64,000 nt of DNA from Linyphia triangularis (GCA_963978545.1 OZ021727.1:20615943-20679942); one strand, 5' to 3'; counted from the first letter of the stretch, positions 42,250 to 55,859 are shown. Notes: a model not told the origin generated them from the letters alone. Made by a program: numbers and translations.

Positions 42250-44220
42250 TCGAAGAAAGAGCAAATTATTCAAGTGAATTAAATTTTGGTAGATTTTTTG
42301 TTGTGAGATTTTGAACTTTAGAAAATGGTTATCAATAAACTTGCAGACTGACGAAAATTCTTGCAGCAAATGTTGTTACTAAATAAATAAATAAATAAAT
42401 AAAATAAATTAAAATTAAAATTAAAAAAAATAAAATAAAATAAATAAATATTGGCGCCTATCCTCCAAAATTTGTTTTATAGGGCCTCGAAAACATGATG
42501 GGTTTGGGCTACAAGTGATTTAAGTCAGACCTTGGATGCATTTCAATTTGCCACTTCACTGTCTTTGCTCTGTTAAAACCGTAAATATAAGTTGTGCATA
42601 AAGTGTCCTTTGTGTTGAGTGCGTATTTTTATTTCTATGACAAATGTGAAAATGTAAACTGCCACGTAAACGTTTGTTCAGTGTGTTTCTTAATTTCTGC
42701 GTCTTTAAAGAAAATCACGTTTGAATTGGTGATTATCACGATCCTCAAGGTTCCTCAAATTGAAAAAGTTTAAGTTAGAACAGCGAATAAAATGATTTTT
42801 CAACAGTTTACGAGCAAAGCTGATTCGCCAACATTAATTTCGATTATCTATCTCGTAAGGATTCAATTGACTGACCCCAATTTTTTTTTAAAAAAAGTTT
42901 ACTTTTATTAATGAATATGGAAATATACATCATACGCAGTGCACAAGAATTAGTGTAATATATTAGAACACATGTAAGAGGATGAATTTTATAACCTCTT
43001 TCCTTGAATTTTCCTTCATTCCTTTGGTTCTCTCTTTATATTTATTAACTAGCTAAATATCAGTACTTTGCTACAAAATCTTACCATGTGCATTTTATTA
43101 ACAACCAAAGACATCAAGACCAAATTTTACAGTTGTGATTATATTGGAAGTGAAACATTTGAATATCTCTCGTTTTGAACGTTTCGACCCTTTAAAGTGA
43201 GTTAATCGAGATCGGAATAGCTTACTTTTCCTATGTTTGCGCTTATTTGACATTATTTGTACCGAATTGCAGAGTTGCGACTGTGTGGGAAGTGGGTGAA
43301 TTAGTGATGATCACTGAATTTTATGCATTCTGAATATTATGAATTGTATGCATGGATTTGAATTTTATACATAGACATGCTAATTAAAAAAAAATACAAA
43401 TATCCAACAATAATTAGTTCATTGTTTAATTAAGCTTTAAGTTTGCGATAATGGGGGGGGGGGGGGCTGTGCACAGCTTGCACGTTTAAGATAGCTTTGG
43501 AGAATCATTTTTTTTAAGACGTTTATTATACTTAAATAAATACTTTATTCTATTTTTTGAGATATAAGATTAATCATGTTTCCTTAACGTGCTTAAATTG
43601 CGGTTTTCTTTTTTCTATGGTGCTGCCATCTACTGTATACTATCAGAACCCAATATTTTAGGACTATGATTTTTTATTTATATAACTTCCATTTTCAAAC
43701 AAATAATACAATGTGTAATTGTAAATAAACTTTTCTTCAGAAGCGGAGGTATTAGCCTTTAAACTGTAAAATCAATCATTAATCAATTTTGGTGTATAAA
43801 GGTAGAAAAAGGAAACGTCACACACAAAAAACCCTCTCACAAATATATATAAGATAGGGAAGCGCAATCATAATGGATTTCACCATCAAACTACACACAT
43901 GCAGTAGGGTTTCCAAGCAGACCCATTAAGGTAAAAAATAATTAACAATAATTGTATCGCTCGTCTTTTGGAATTGAATCAGTCAGAAAAACATGTAAGT
44001 TGAGTTTTAACCGATTTCAAAGGAAAATTGGATGACTGCCATACAGAATCATCGCTGGTGAAAATTCCTTTGAGGATAGATCCTCTTTCGGGATAATAAT
44101 CGCTACAATCAAAGAGTATTTTTCGTGTAGAAATGTAGCAGAGACGCAACTCAAAATTCATTTTGAGTTAAAGTGTTCACAGAACTATAGCATGTAGCTT
44201 GTTGAATGACACACAAGATT
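42250..44220. other. unassigned AT-rich sequence
   Basis: Contains (AAAT)n-like tracts at 42380-42450 and a G-run at 43453-43466. No gene recognised. Confidence 0.35.
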
Positions 44221-44224
44221 GTTT

Positions 44225-44726
44225 AAGAGTAGAATTTAAGAGGAATCCCCTGTGGTCGTTGTGTCACACAATCTTCTCAGTCAGTACTACTTGGTATAAA
44301 ACCTTGACATTTGGTGATTTGGTACGAAAATGATCCCTTAATGAAATGACATCAATTAAAAACTAGAAAATAGCGTCTAATATATTTTATTTTATATTTG
44401 AAATCCTTACGTCAATCTATATGCAGTGACTCCACCATCAATAGTCTGTTGCTTTTTTATTTTTATTTTTTTATTTTTTTATTATTATTATTTATAATGG
44501 ACGCTATTTTAGAGTTTTTAAATTTATGTCATTTCATTGAGTGGTCATTTTTATACCTACTCACCAAATTTTAAGATTTTATGCAAAGTAGTTTTTAAAT
44601 GAACTGGGTGTGAAGATTTTAAAATCCTTACGTGAATGCCTATACAGTGGCTCCACCTTCAATGGTATTTTTTTCTTTCTTTTTTTTTTTTTTAATTTTC
44701 GTTTATAATGGGCGCTATTTTGGAGG

Positions 44727-44766
<40 letters not shown>

Positions 44767-44900
44767 GTTATATCATTAAGAGATAATTTCGTATTTCCTC
44801 ACCAAATTTCAAGGTTTTATACAAAGTAGTTTCTAAATGAACTGGATGAGAAGATTGCAACGTAGCGAGTATAGGGAATTATCCTTACTCAAAGTCACTC
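44225..44900. mobile_element. M1 MITE, copy e, with internal duplication
   Basis: The left arm is at 44240-44400. The right arm occurs twice: an incomplete one at 44465-44618 (TCACCAAATTTTAAGATTTT, GTAGTTTTTAAATGAACTGG) and a complete one at 44620-44890 ending AGGGAATTATCCTTACT. Each right-arm copy is preceded by CAGTG(G/A)CTCCACC and a (TTA/ATT)n tract. A partial tandem duplication inside the MITE explains the extra ~150 bp. Confidence 0.72.
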
Positions 44901-44904
44901 TTAA

Positions 44905-45145
44905 GTTAAAAGTGACTTATGTCGTATTTTTGGCTTCAAATCCATGTTGTTTGAGATTTGGTGTTCACTCTAACTCAAAGGTGAATTCTTTTGAGCTGTA
45001 TCATTGCAACTTGTAACTATGGTTTCCATCCAATACATTTTTTAGATCCATTCATTTTGTTTTCTTCTTTCAATAGAAATGGTTGAAGAAGAAAAAAAAA
45101 AAAAAAAAAACTGTAAATTTGTTCTAATGCAAAGTTCCAATCAAT

Positions 45146-45185
<40 letters not shown>

Positions 45186-46915
45186 CTTTTTCTCCGTTTA
45201 AGAAAAAAAATAAAATATTTTCCTTCTAAACCTTTCCCCTTTCATAATTTATTTTAAAAACTCTAATTTCGTTCAAACAAATCTATCTTATCTTTCAAGT
45301 GGAATTGAGCGACTGAAAAGAGTCACTTTTTCGAAAACGTTGCAGAAGTGTTTGCTAAATATTCACGTGACAACACCGCCGTGACAACAAGGAGTCTGTG
45401 ACATCACTTCCGCCGGCAAGCAGGTTAGTGGGACATGTAGACGTTCGCTTTTGGAACAATTTTAGGAACGCAAGGGTAGAGTTCCAAATATGCTGGTAGG
45501 GGAATACCTAAGTGGGAAAGCTTACAAACAGCGCTTGTGTGATTGCGTTTTTACATTGCAATTCTAGTGTTTACACCATTATGAGTGAAGTCAGTCTTTT
45601 CATGAACGATAAATATAATACATAATTGTCTACATTATTTGTCGAAATATTATTTCAAACCTTTTTATTTCTATAACCAGATCATTTTAATAATCATTCG
45701 ATGATAACTATGTGTTTGATTTCGAATGAAAACTTAAAATTTTTAAGTTTTCGCAGGTGTTGTCCCAAATTCAAGACTAAGAAATAAATTCTCAAATATT
45801 ATAATGGCTACATAATCACACTTTCTTCATTATTTCCATTTAACATTTAGTTTATTAGCTACTATTTACGTGTTAAATCTACAATACGAATTTTTGAACG
45901 CTTTGAAAACATATTTTGACAGCTAGTGTATTCTGAAAACTAGTACTTATGTATATGGGTATATGGGGAGTAGAATTGGAGTTAAAGACTAATTTCGATA
46001 TCTATGACCACAAACATTAATCTTATTATTATTTTTTTGTGTGTGTGTGCTATAGTCATGTACGATCAGCAGGTCATGTAAATTATCAACTTTAATTAAA
46101 GTAATTTCTACGCTGAAACATTATTGACTGGATTATCTACAGGGACGGAGGGGGCGAAGGATGGGTTTGGAGAGGGAGAGGGGGGGGGGATTCAAGGATG
46201 CTAAAGTTCAAACCTAGAGTTTCAAAAATGGAAATTATATTTCCCTACTATCCATTGTTGTGTATTTTCTGTTCAAAGAAATAATTTAAAAGTCATATTA
46301 TAATTTTTAGCTGTGAATTTCACCACTTTTCAACATTCTCTGACAGGATGCAAAGTTCAATGGACTTTCCCCTTGGAAGGGCCAATACTCTACTGAAAGC
46401 AATTAATTATTTAATTATACTTCCTATAGAATTAGTACATATATACATACATTTTTTTTTTTTAGTTATCTTATCATTTAAAACTACTATTCAACTATAT
46501 GCCTGGGTAGGGGAAGTATTTGCTAGTTCAAACTATTTTGTATTGCATTATCACTTCTAATATTTGTAAAACTTTGTCTTTAATTGCTGATTTTATATAA
46601 GTGCAATCCATAGTCACAATACCATAAATTTTAAAGAGAAAAAAAAGGTTTTTGATCTGTACCACTTTCTCTATGAACGCAACCTATATTTAACTTAGGG
46701 AGAATCTTCTCTGGTACCAACTTGGCGAAGACTTCCCCCTTCTGCAGAAGCAAAGTCTTCATCTCTCTCTCCCATCTCCATTTAAAAACAGCGGACACGA
46801 ATAGCTGGTTGGTGGTAGCTTCGGATTCCCAATTAAGATAATGGTCCTTTACTTTTTACCACGGGTGTCGAGTAAACGGGAGTAGGATATGTTCTCATCT
46901 TCCTACGACATGGAA

Positions 46916-46955
<40 letters not shown>

Positions 46956-47410
46956 GAGAAAGATCTTTGAATCTGCGAAAATAGAATGCTGACCTTGGTT
47001 TGAATATGCATTTATAATTGGAGGGATGTTGTGTGTATGTGAGATCTCCATTGTGTGACTACCCAAAGCCTGAAGTTGAGACGTTTCGCAAATTGACTGG
47101 CTAGCTAAGGTGACTTGACGTTAGACAAAGGTTTAACTAATACAAGTTCCCACTGATCCGCCTATCCCGATTAAGATACAGAATAAATTGAAGAACTAGA
47201 AACGTTCCGCCATGTCAGCAATCTCACCAAAGTTCCCGATGAAAGCAAAGACCATCCGATGGAAACCACATTTCTCAACCTAAAGAATACTATAAAATAA
47301 ACATCTAATATTCACTGTGCAGCAGGGTTTGTTTTAATTTATACTCCAAAGCAGGTTCTTTTTTTAGATTTTGCGTACTCTAAAAAAAATATAAACCAAA
47401 GTTGGACCGT

Positions 47411-47447
<37 letters not shown>

Positions 47448-50300
47448 TCTAACTTATGATGGAATAGGCATACTAATTTTTCTTCTAAAATATTCCCTGC
47501 TGCTTGTCGAGTTAAAATATACGACCGTAAAGTCAAATACCCAACGGAAATAATATAATATTTTTGTCAATAGAATCCTAGAATTTCACAAACAACAACA
47601 ATTAACTGAAACTATACACAAATATCACACACTCTTCTAATAGCAATACCTAGAATGGAAAACTTATAATTGAAGTTAATAAATAAAGTGATCAAACCAT
47701 AAATTAAAATAATTTTGTTTAAAAAAAAAAGGGACTTCTAAAAAAAATAAGTCCCGGATCGGTGCCTCATCAGCACTTACGGAAATTAGGCCTTGGGTTA
47801 CAAAACAACAACAATGAATAAGCTGGTATACAATCTTCATACTCTTTCCTTCTCGGACAGTCCGAGTAGTCTGTCTAAAAGACGGTCTGATCACTCTGAT
47901 CGGACCATGAATATGGATAAGTGCAACATAAATATGTGGGTTCCTCAAACATTCACGGTATATATGGAAATATGGGGGTTATATATATGGGGTTACGGTA
48001 TATATGGGGGTTGGAAATTGAAAAGATTTTTAAGAAATATTTGAATAGGAAATTTTTGTCTCTGTGCTTAAGGGCACTGCCAGAAACGGGCATGGGAAAG
48101 TACTAGCCCACTGGTTTTGAAAAAATAAAGTGGGAAAAAGTGTAAAATTCACGTGCGCACATACAAAGTATAACATAAATATATACTAAATTATTAATTT
48201 GATAATCAGAAAACTTATGCATAACTATTAACTAACATACAAGAAATCCGATTCCTCTAATATACAAGAAATACGATTCTTATTTTGAAAAATTAATGCT
48301 TAAACTTTAAAGAGAGAGAAAAACTTTATACTAGTTGCTCTTTGTGTAAATCATCCAGCCGCAGCAGCCATGTTTGAAAAGTCTAGAATTAGTGGCGACA
48401 TCTAGTGATTAAAAAATTAGTCAATATTTCTTCACATTATGCTGTGTTTCTTGCTAAATATATATATTCATTAGCTGGCGTACGCCAGTATCGAAAGCTG
48501 TAGAACTACAAACAGAAGGTTGGTTTTGAATAATCAGGGAGGATTCGTGTCAAAACAATCTGAAAGTTCGCTTCCCTCTTATTTGGACAGCTATTTTTAA
48601 ATTCGAGTTATGCATTCACTTCGATGCAGCAGAGGAGTGTTGCGATACCTATATAGCTTGTTGATTACTTGGTTTTGCTTAATGATTGACTATTTTTTAA
48701 TGAAAGGAATGCAAGGCTGTGTCACACTTAACTATCAAATATGCTGGAAAGTGGAATTTTGCATTGTGAAATGCTAATGCAATGGGAAAATTCGAATTTG
48801 TTTTTATAGGTATTATTGTGATTTAGTCACAAGCGTGCCACAAATGTTGTCATAGAATAGAACCCCATAAAAAATTAAGCCTTGCATAAGATCCATTGTA
48901 ACCTTTATTTCATCTATATTATTTTTTTCTATGCTCATTACTTTCTGTTAGTCATTGCAAATATATCTCCAGCAAAAACTTTTTTACGTTGATTGGCAAC
49001 ATTCGAAAGTGTTGAATCTAATTTCGCATTCTAAATGTTACATGAGGGCATAAATGAGCAAGAGAAGCTTAACAATTTATCATCAGTTAGTTTTTCTTTG
49101 TTAAAACAATCATCGAGATATTTAAATAATCAAAGAGAAGTCTCCTTATAGATAGAAATTGCATAAATTAGTTTTGTATTCCAATTTTCGAACTAATATA
49201 ATCCCTTACAGAAATGTAAACGCAGAGTCATTTAAAAAGATATTTTAAGAAAACTTTTTACGTTGTGGAAGCAATGCTGAACCATAATCAAATTTTTTTT
49301 TCTTCCATAGCCGGAATCAACAAAATAATAGCTTTAACTGTCATTAAAATTGCTCCTCTACTTACTCCAGGAGATAAAACTTTTCTACACGAGGATAGTT
49401 TAAAAGAAATGGTGACTTCTTAGAGCAACCCGTTGCATTATTGCTATATATTATATATCATGAAAATATGCTTAACTTGACATTTCCCACGATTCTGTCC
49501 TCCGCGTCTAAACTTCCTTTTTCATGTCATTTATGGGAGAAAATATTACTCCATCTTTAAGTAAACAAGTTGAATCTATGAAGTCATATAACTAATCCTT
49601 TAATTATTAAAAATCCTTACACCTTTCTAAAGATATGGTCAAAGATATGGCATGTCCTTTAAGTTAAAAGATGCCAAACACTCCTTATGGTTTATGTATG
49701 AACATATCACATATCATCTATAATCCAATTAAAATGCTTGACACTAATTGAAACAAATTAAAGGGAGTAACACAATAGATACCGATTTGTGGAAAGCAAC
49801 GCCTTTCTTTTTATATATTGCAAATAAAATTTTAAACAGTGGGAAACAACTGAACAAAATCTCAACGATTTACTTGTCTTCCTCCAATTTAAACCTCAAC
49901 ATTTCTCGTTACATAAGTAACCAAATACCACTAGTTTCATCAAGAATGCCTTCATGTTTGCCAAAATTGTATAATTTGTACAAGAACTCAATTTTTTTCG
50001 CCATTTCAAACACACACACACACTTTAATGCACATATAGACTTTTCTAAAAACCTCTTAATTAAGTCATTTAATCTTTAGTAACAATATATTTTTTGTGT
50101 AAAAACAAATAGTTTAACAGAACTCGGGGCCCTTCTAAAATGCGGAAACTATGTAATGGCGGTTATGCATGCCAGCTGGATTCGAGTTTGTTTCAACATG
50201 AACTTATGCAAATGTATCCCATAGGTTGAGAGATACTTAATTTAACCCACCATCATTAAAAGCCATTTTAAAGCTATAATTCGAATAAAATTATGGTTTC
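44905..50300. other. 5.4 kb without recognised genes or repeats
   Basis: AT-rich sequence with long homopolymers at 45090, 45150-45180 (A), 46919-46952 (T) and 47413-47444 (A). 45350-45500 is GC-richer (CACCGCCGTGACAACAAGGA). At 47950-48015 a TATATGG / TATGGGGG motif is repeated locally. Short open frames (for example 49748-50080 and 47948-47676) carry no motif I recognise. Confidence 0.4.
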
Positions 50301-50306
50301 TTGAAA

Positions 50307-50845
50307 GAATGGACATTCCCGAGTTTTTTTTTTTTTTTTTTTCTATTCAATTCTAAATGTTTCGAAAAGGCCGTAAAATCACAAAAAAATTCTGCTAAAT
50401 GCGCTTTTTCTTTGTTTTTTAATTTGCAATCAAAGTTTTCCTGTTAGACTTTGGCGAGAAAACGATCATTCGGCTCGAATTGAATGTGACGTCTCTTGAT
50501 CAACTTGGCTTGAAAAGCAGCAGCGAAAACCCGTTTTGCAAGTTTCTCGCAAATCGCGCCAACCTGTACGAGATATGGCAATGGTCAACGAAACTAACGC
50601 CAAATATTTAGCAGAAACCTCACGATAACCATAGAAACGGAAGGAAGTTTTGACGTCACAGATATAGTTGAGTGTTTTGATCGGACTGGTTTTGGCTCGG
50701 TTTTTGGGGCATTTTCTTTTCTTAGTATTTAAATAAATAATTTTTTTAAATAACTTTTGTTTGAATATTTGGAATCAGAAAGAAATTCTTCATAAATATA
50801 AACTGATTTCACTCGTTTTTAAAAAATGCGGGAATCGGCCATTAC
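50307..50845 (-). mobile_element. family P MITE, copy 2 (539 bp), inverted
   Basis: Reverse complement of the copy at 41694-42245: TTGCAAGTTTCTCGCAAATC, AGAAACCTCACGATAACCAT and GAATGTGACGTCTC appear in inverted order. Ends are GAATGGACATTCCCG and GCGGGAATCGGCCATT. The two copies face each other 8 kb apart. No ORF of known family. Confidence 0.8.
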
Positions 50846-50849
50846 GAGG

Positions 50850-51555
50850 GAAATGATCAAAAACAAACCCGCATGGTTGATCTTTAAAAATCTCCTTCAA
50901 AAATCATTTTCATCTCACTACCAGTCAGACGCGATTTTTTTTTTTTTTTTCCCTTAAACTTTTGCGACAATATTCATTGTGCGAAATATTCTCAGCGGTA
51001 AAAAAAATCCTTCAGCTCCATACCTGTCTGATACAAAGTCTCGATAGCTGTGTTTACGCGCATGGAAATTGCTCGTGTCCAAGCGTGACGAATCACCGTG
51101 TAAGACACAGGAAATGGTCGGTAAGATATTGGAAGGACAGCTCTTAAATGGACGAATATGAGATGAGAAAAGTGGGACGTTTTTGAAATCGTGGGAAGGC
51201 AAGTAAACACACCACAAAGCGATAGAAATAAATGGCGTGTAATAATCGTAAAAAGCAGACCATAAAACAACGCAATCCGATGATTGGTGGAAGCAACATA
51301 TAATATTGTAAGCACGTATGATCGGGATGTCATCGCTGTTGCCAGTTATATAAGTACTAATATGACGACTAACTACTGGCTCAATGGCTTATTTTAGATT
51401 AGGACAGTTTAACTCTTCTTTACCATTTCACCGATGCAGATTCAGCTGTATTTTCAAACTATTTATTCTAGTTCAATTCGCGATGTAGTATATTAGTAGA
51501 TAGCTCGCACTATTGCTAAAAAACGTTTTCTATTCTATAAATTGAAATGCGATAT
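50850..51555. other. unassigned sequence with protein-like patch
   Basis: At 50990-51300 the composition is less AT-rich and open frames exist on both strands. On the minus strand TATCAGACAG is followed by GTATGG, a possible splice donor near 51025, but no family is recognised. Confidence 0.25.
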
Positions 51556-51564
51556 ATAGGGGGG

Positions 51565-52835
51565 GGGGGGGGGGACTAGTGATACTTGACCCAATGCCTT
51601 TTTCTCAAAATTGGAAAGGTTTTATAAGTTTGAAGTGGTATCACTTCTTACCCTTCAGTTAGCTAACTAGAAGGTGAAAATGACAACTGAATCTTTGCAT
51701 TTGTTTTTAAACTATAAGGCAAATTAAATTTTCATGCTCCAGAAGTAATATTTTTGAGTTGTAAACGCTGATGTGAAAAGGGTTTTTGTTTAAAAGTCAG
51801 ATATTTTAATTTTTTGTGTGTGCATATTTTTAACTACAATTACATATATAATAGTATTTATCCACTTACTTGCAAATGGTTGCATTTTAGGGTTATGTAG
51901 TAAATGTACAATTAGGGATATTTGACCCAAGGCATATAGGGATACTTGACCCAAGATAGGGATACTATTCGAATGCATTTGACAGGTTTTATTTATTTTT
52001 TATTTTTTTATTCTTATAACATTTTGTTATATATGTAAGGTGTTCAATCGATAAAAAGGTATTGTTACAGTTGTATGTCGTTGCCTACCATCGATGTTAC
52101 ATAAGTTAACGGTATTATAATTCCCTTCACTGTTTTCACAGACTACCAACCATTAGATTTATCAGTTTACTCACCTTTCAAAATATTTTATAATGTTCAA
52201 TGCACAAATCATCTGAAGATACACAAACCTGACTAAATGCAAGCTAATCTTTATCCACCTGAGTCTTCAATTGAAAATTATAGAATTACAAATTTTGGGT
52301 TTTAATGTGAATTTACATTTGCAGTTAAATAAATAATTATTTTCTTATTCTTGAACTTATATAAAGAACGGATATAGCTTTCAAACTGCTAATATTTTTA
52401 ACTATCTACAATAAAAATTCAAAATGAACGCCATATTAATATTATGTAGATAATAAAAATAAAAAGTATTAACCTCATTGAACAAGTATAGAAAAGTATT
52501 AACATTGGACTCATTAATGGGAGTTATGTTATTATTATGTATAAGGGTTGCATTTATAATTTTAAATTGTATACTCCCAAATATATGACTTGGGTCAAGT
52601 ATCCCTAAGGGGTGGGACAACAATCCCTAATACATGGGAATACTTGACCCAAGTTGAAGTTTTTTTTTTTTCTTTCTTTATATTTTACCACCTTTACAAT
52701 TAATACTTCAGAAAGTTATTCATAAATATTGTGTAATACTTAATGAAGTATAAATATACATCATTAACACATCCATAAGTAATGTAAAATAAAAACTTAA
52801 CATCCAAAACTAAAAATTGGATTAAGTGTCCCTAT
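51565..52835. mobile_element. ~1.27-kb element with scattered GGGATACTTGACCCAA motifs
   Basis: The 16-bp motif or a close variant appears at 51579, 51915 and 51939 (plus), 52590 (minus) and 52636 (plus), plus a weaker minus-strand form at 52817. The outermost stretches, ACTAGTGATACTTGACCCAA (left) and TTGGATTAAGTGTCCCTATA (right), are imperfect inverted repeats. Terminal and subterminal copies of a short motif suggest transposase-binding sites of a DNA transposon. No transposase is visible; the minus-strand frame at 52623-52402 has no motif. Confidence 0.55.
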
Positions 52836-53032
52836 AGTTCCACCTATAACTTGTATTTATGACCTTTTGTACTGTCATCCGTATATTGAAATCAATGTTT
52901 GATCAATTTAAATAACCGAATCGAATCCCCTCTAGACCTTATTTTCTGTGTATTGAGGGTGTTCCAGAACTGTTCTACAGAAATATGCATGATGCAATTC
53001 AGGAACACGATCACAAGCAAGAATCATATGAT

Positions 53033-53306
53033 CAGGGTTGTAGAGTTAAAAAAAATGTTTACCGGTACGCAAAGCTTCCCGATCTTGGCCTCAACTGTGT
53101 ATGAGATTTTTTAATTATAAAAAGCAAATTTACACTATTTTACATAATTTACAATAAAAAAAAAGAGGAAAAAAAAAAGTTAAATACTCTTGATTTGAGT
53201 ATTTTCTCACTAATTTATATCACGTTACATACAAAAATATTTATGAGTTATTATTGATTTGTCCAAAAAAGTACCAGTACTCCGTACCGGCCCCATTACA
53301 CTCCTG
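53033..53306. mobile_element. hAT-like MITE (274 bp)
   Basis: Begins CAGGGTTGTAGAGT and ends ATTACACTCCTG. Subterminal TTACCGGTACG and GTACCAGTACTCCGTACCGG words lie near each end. Flanks CATATGAT (53025-53032) and CATATCTC (53307-53314) share 5 of 8 bases, a possible aged 8-bp duplication. Confidence 0.5.
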
Positions 53307-53309
53307 CAT

Positions 53310-53560
53310 ATCTCATGCGCAATAGCGCGTTGTATGTCTAGTATACCTCAAAACTCAATTTTTTAATTGGTAGCCAATGACTACTAAAACCCCACAGAAT
53401 GGTAGCCAAATTTAAAAACATGGTAGCCAAACTTTAAAAACAAAAAATCTGTGCCCTTAATATTAGAACCTCCTCCCTATTGAGAACCAAAAAATTTGCC
53501 CGTTAATACAATAACACAACCCCCCTCACCCTTCTGAATTATTTCAACATGTAATTATGA
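53310..53560. other. sequence with repeated TGGTAGCCAAA words
   Basis: GGTAGCCAA occurs three times between 53370 and 53430. It could be a fragment of a transposon end. Confidence 0.35.
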
Positions 53561-53564
53561 AAAG

Positions 53565-54105
53565 CAAAATTAGAAGGCCTAAACTACTTATGTTGAAAAT
53601 TTCAAAACTCTAGATCTATTAGAAATCGCTTTGTAAAAATATTAAATTAAAAACAAATTAAAATTTTAAAATTCTGTTTTTAAAAAATTTAATAAAAAAA
53701 GGCCAAAACTACTTATGTTGAAAATTTCAGAGCTGTACCTCTATTTGAAGTCGGTTTATACAATATAAAAAAATGTAATTAAAAATAATTAAAATTTTGA
53801 AATTCTGTTTGTCACAAATGTACAATTTGAAGGTCAAAACTACTTATGTTGAACATTTTTGAGCTGCAGCCTTATTAGAAATCTTTTAGTAATTTTTTTA
53901 ATTAAAAAAATTTGTAAAAAAAACTAATTAAATTTTAACATTCTGTTTGTCACAAATTTACAATTTGAAGGCTAAACCACTTATATTGAAAATTTCAAAG
54001 CTGTACCTCTCTTTGAAGTCAGTTTGTTAAAAAAAAAAAAATTAAAAATGAACCAATTAAAATTTTAACATTCCGTTTGCCAAAACTACTTATGTAAAAA
54101 ATTGT
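53565..54105 (+). repeat. ~115-125-bp minisatellite of a dispersed element, copy 2
   Basis: About five units with the blocks ACTACTTATGTTGAAAATTT, CAGAGCTGTACCTCTATTTG, a TTTTGTAAAAA linker, ATTAAAATTTTAACATTCTG and GTCACAAATTTACAATTTGA. It shares this unit order with 34935-35455 (inverted there) and with the single unit at 61320-61390. The orientation and number of units differ between loci, so the units are part of a mobile element. Confidence 0.75.
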
Positions 54106-54109
54106 ATTA

Positions 54110-55855
54110 TTATAAAACTCATTTGTGTAAAAATAGCAATTCTTATAGCAAAAATCGCAATATAGTAAAATTAAAATAAGACTGTTTCTAAATTTTTGTG
54201 AATGTTCTAAAATTTTGAGAATTTTTTTTATTTTCCAAATTGGGTCAAATTCTGCGTCAAAACGGCGATTGCCGTTCTGTAAACTTATAAAAAAGTATTA
54301 CTTTTTTTTTTAATCGGAAACATTCCGGGATTTTAAATACATTTTTGTGATACTTAATTTCAAATGTAAAACGGACGTTTAAAAGTTAATAATCATTAGT
54401 CAACAAGAAAATTATAAAAAATTATCCCTAAATTTAATAGAAGGCATCCTCACTACGCGTGTCCGAGCGGAAATATTCTTTTTAAATGCTTAGTAAAAAC
54501 ATTTGATGGTTATACACCTTTAACTTTTTAGCAATTCCTTTCTTCTTTATTTAGAACAAGAGGGCGTGGTAAAAATCCAGCGAAACACACTTAATACAGG
54601 TACGTACGTACGAAAGGGCCATCCGTGCTAATTGGAAAGTTTGAGGCTGCCCCCTAAATTCTATCTCGCAATGTCGCACATGATATCAGCTATCAGTACT
54701 CGGCAATTTTAATTTGTACCGATGCAAAGCTTGTTTGAACATGAATGCGCATGCGTGAATGTCGATTTCAGAGAGATAATCCACACATTGCATTCGGTTG
54801 GGGGGGGGGGGGAAATCGAATGTTTAGCAAATTCGTGCGAAAACGGCCCTTGAGGTTGCCGTAATTTCGTCTCCGCATAGATTTGACGTGCGGGAGCTGG
54901 TTTGGTGCTTTAGCGTGAGCGTTTAAAAGAAGATTTAAAGAAAATTGGCGCAGAATTGCACTTAAATGTGGTTTTGTAGCAGGTTGGCGCAGGATACCAT
55001 TTTTGGCGCGCGCTGGCGCAATTGGCGCAGAATTCCCACCCTTGCGACCAGTAGCCGGATTTCTATTGGAAAAGGGATTGGTTTGGGGAAAGGTTTCAGG
55101 TCGGGAATCGGGACGGCTGTTGAGCGTTGAGCAAATGGTAGCCACATTGGCGACTTTAGTGAAAAAATTGGTCGCCAAAACGTAAGAATTGGTCGCATTT
55201 GGCGACTGGCGACCGCGAATTTTGACCTTTAATGTCTAGAGAGGACCGGGACGCCTAGCTTTACATAATGATCGCACCACTTTGTTTATTCCGTATAAAA
55301 ACAGTATAATACATATCTGCTTGTAATACTTCTTAAAATCAGAATAAAGTATTTAAGAGGCATGCGTGAAATCAAGCTGTTAGGAGTTTTCAATTTGGTT
55401 TAACCCTTTGCGCGGAGGAACCAGCAACTCGGGACGTTTCCAAGCATTTTTGGTTCAGTTCGTGGTTGCCGATACGCTTCAAAGAAATTAAACGCAGTCA
55501 TAGCCTTGCATCGAATTTCCGCATCCAATCACGTGGTGAGTGAGAGTCACCTCTCGACTGCAAATGGTTAATAAGAAAATGTATAAATAATATGAAAATT
55601 TACTGTTGCAAAAGGATAGTACCCCCTTTACTTTTAAGTGGAATAGTCGGGTCCAGATAAGCAAGCGCAGTCGAGTTTTAACAAACAGGTACATAAAAGC
55701 TTCATTTGACCAAGTTAAAATAATCTTACATAGCATTTGATGTGAATAGACCTAGTTAAGCAAATATAAAAGTGAAATACAAAAACTATTGTCATACTGA
55801 AAAAATTGTGAAAAACTTTTAAAATTTTATCCTCAGCGCAATGCTGCATGAAGAT
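54110..55855. other. unassigned sequence with a GC-rich block
   Basis: 54540-54780 is mixed. 54785-55245 is GC-rich with recurring TTGGCGCAG words and GGTCGC/GGCGACTGGCGACC near 55215. The reverse complement opens GCAAGGGTGGGAATTCTGCG, typical of a DNA-transposon end. Long open frames on both strands (54768-55198) follow from the GC content and low stop density and match no family. 55260-55855 is AT-rich and unassigned. Confidence 0.35.
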
Positions 55856-55859
55856 AGAA

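Noticed and set aside
41535..42540. An outer transposon enclosing the family P MITE copy
   Set aside because: The outer inverted similarity (GTCCAGGCTTGTGACCCC vs the complement of GGTTTGGGCTACAAGTG) is weak and no target duplication is visible, so it is mentioned only as a possibility.
46833..47066. Frames with poly-K or poly-F (also 47339-47536, 32713-32961, 44632-44829)
   Set aside because: They run through A/T homopolymers or trinucleotide repeats, which are open in some frames by default.
47793..48106. Overlapping plus-strand frames with MWVPQTFTVYMEIWGLYIWG
   Set aside because: The G/Y/W-rich protein comes from a local TATATGG / TATGGGGG DNA repeat.
54768..55198. 136- and 78-codon minus-strand frames plus a 60-codon plus-strand frame
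   Set aside because: All three overlap in a GC-rich block with few stops. None has a motif, and the DNA resembles a transposon end.
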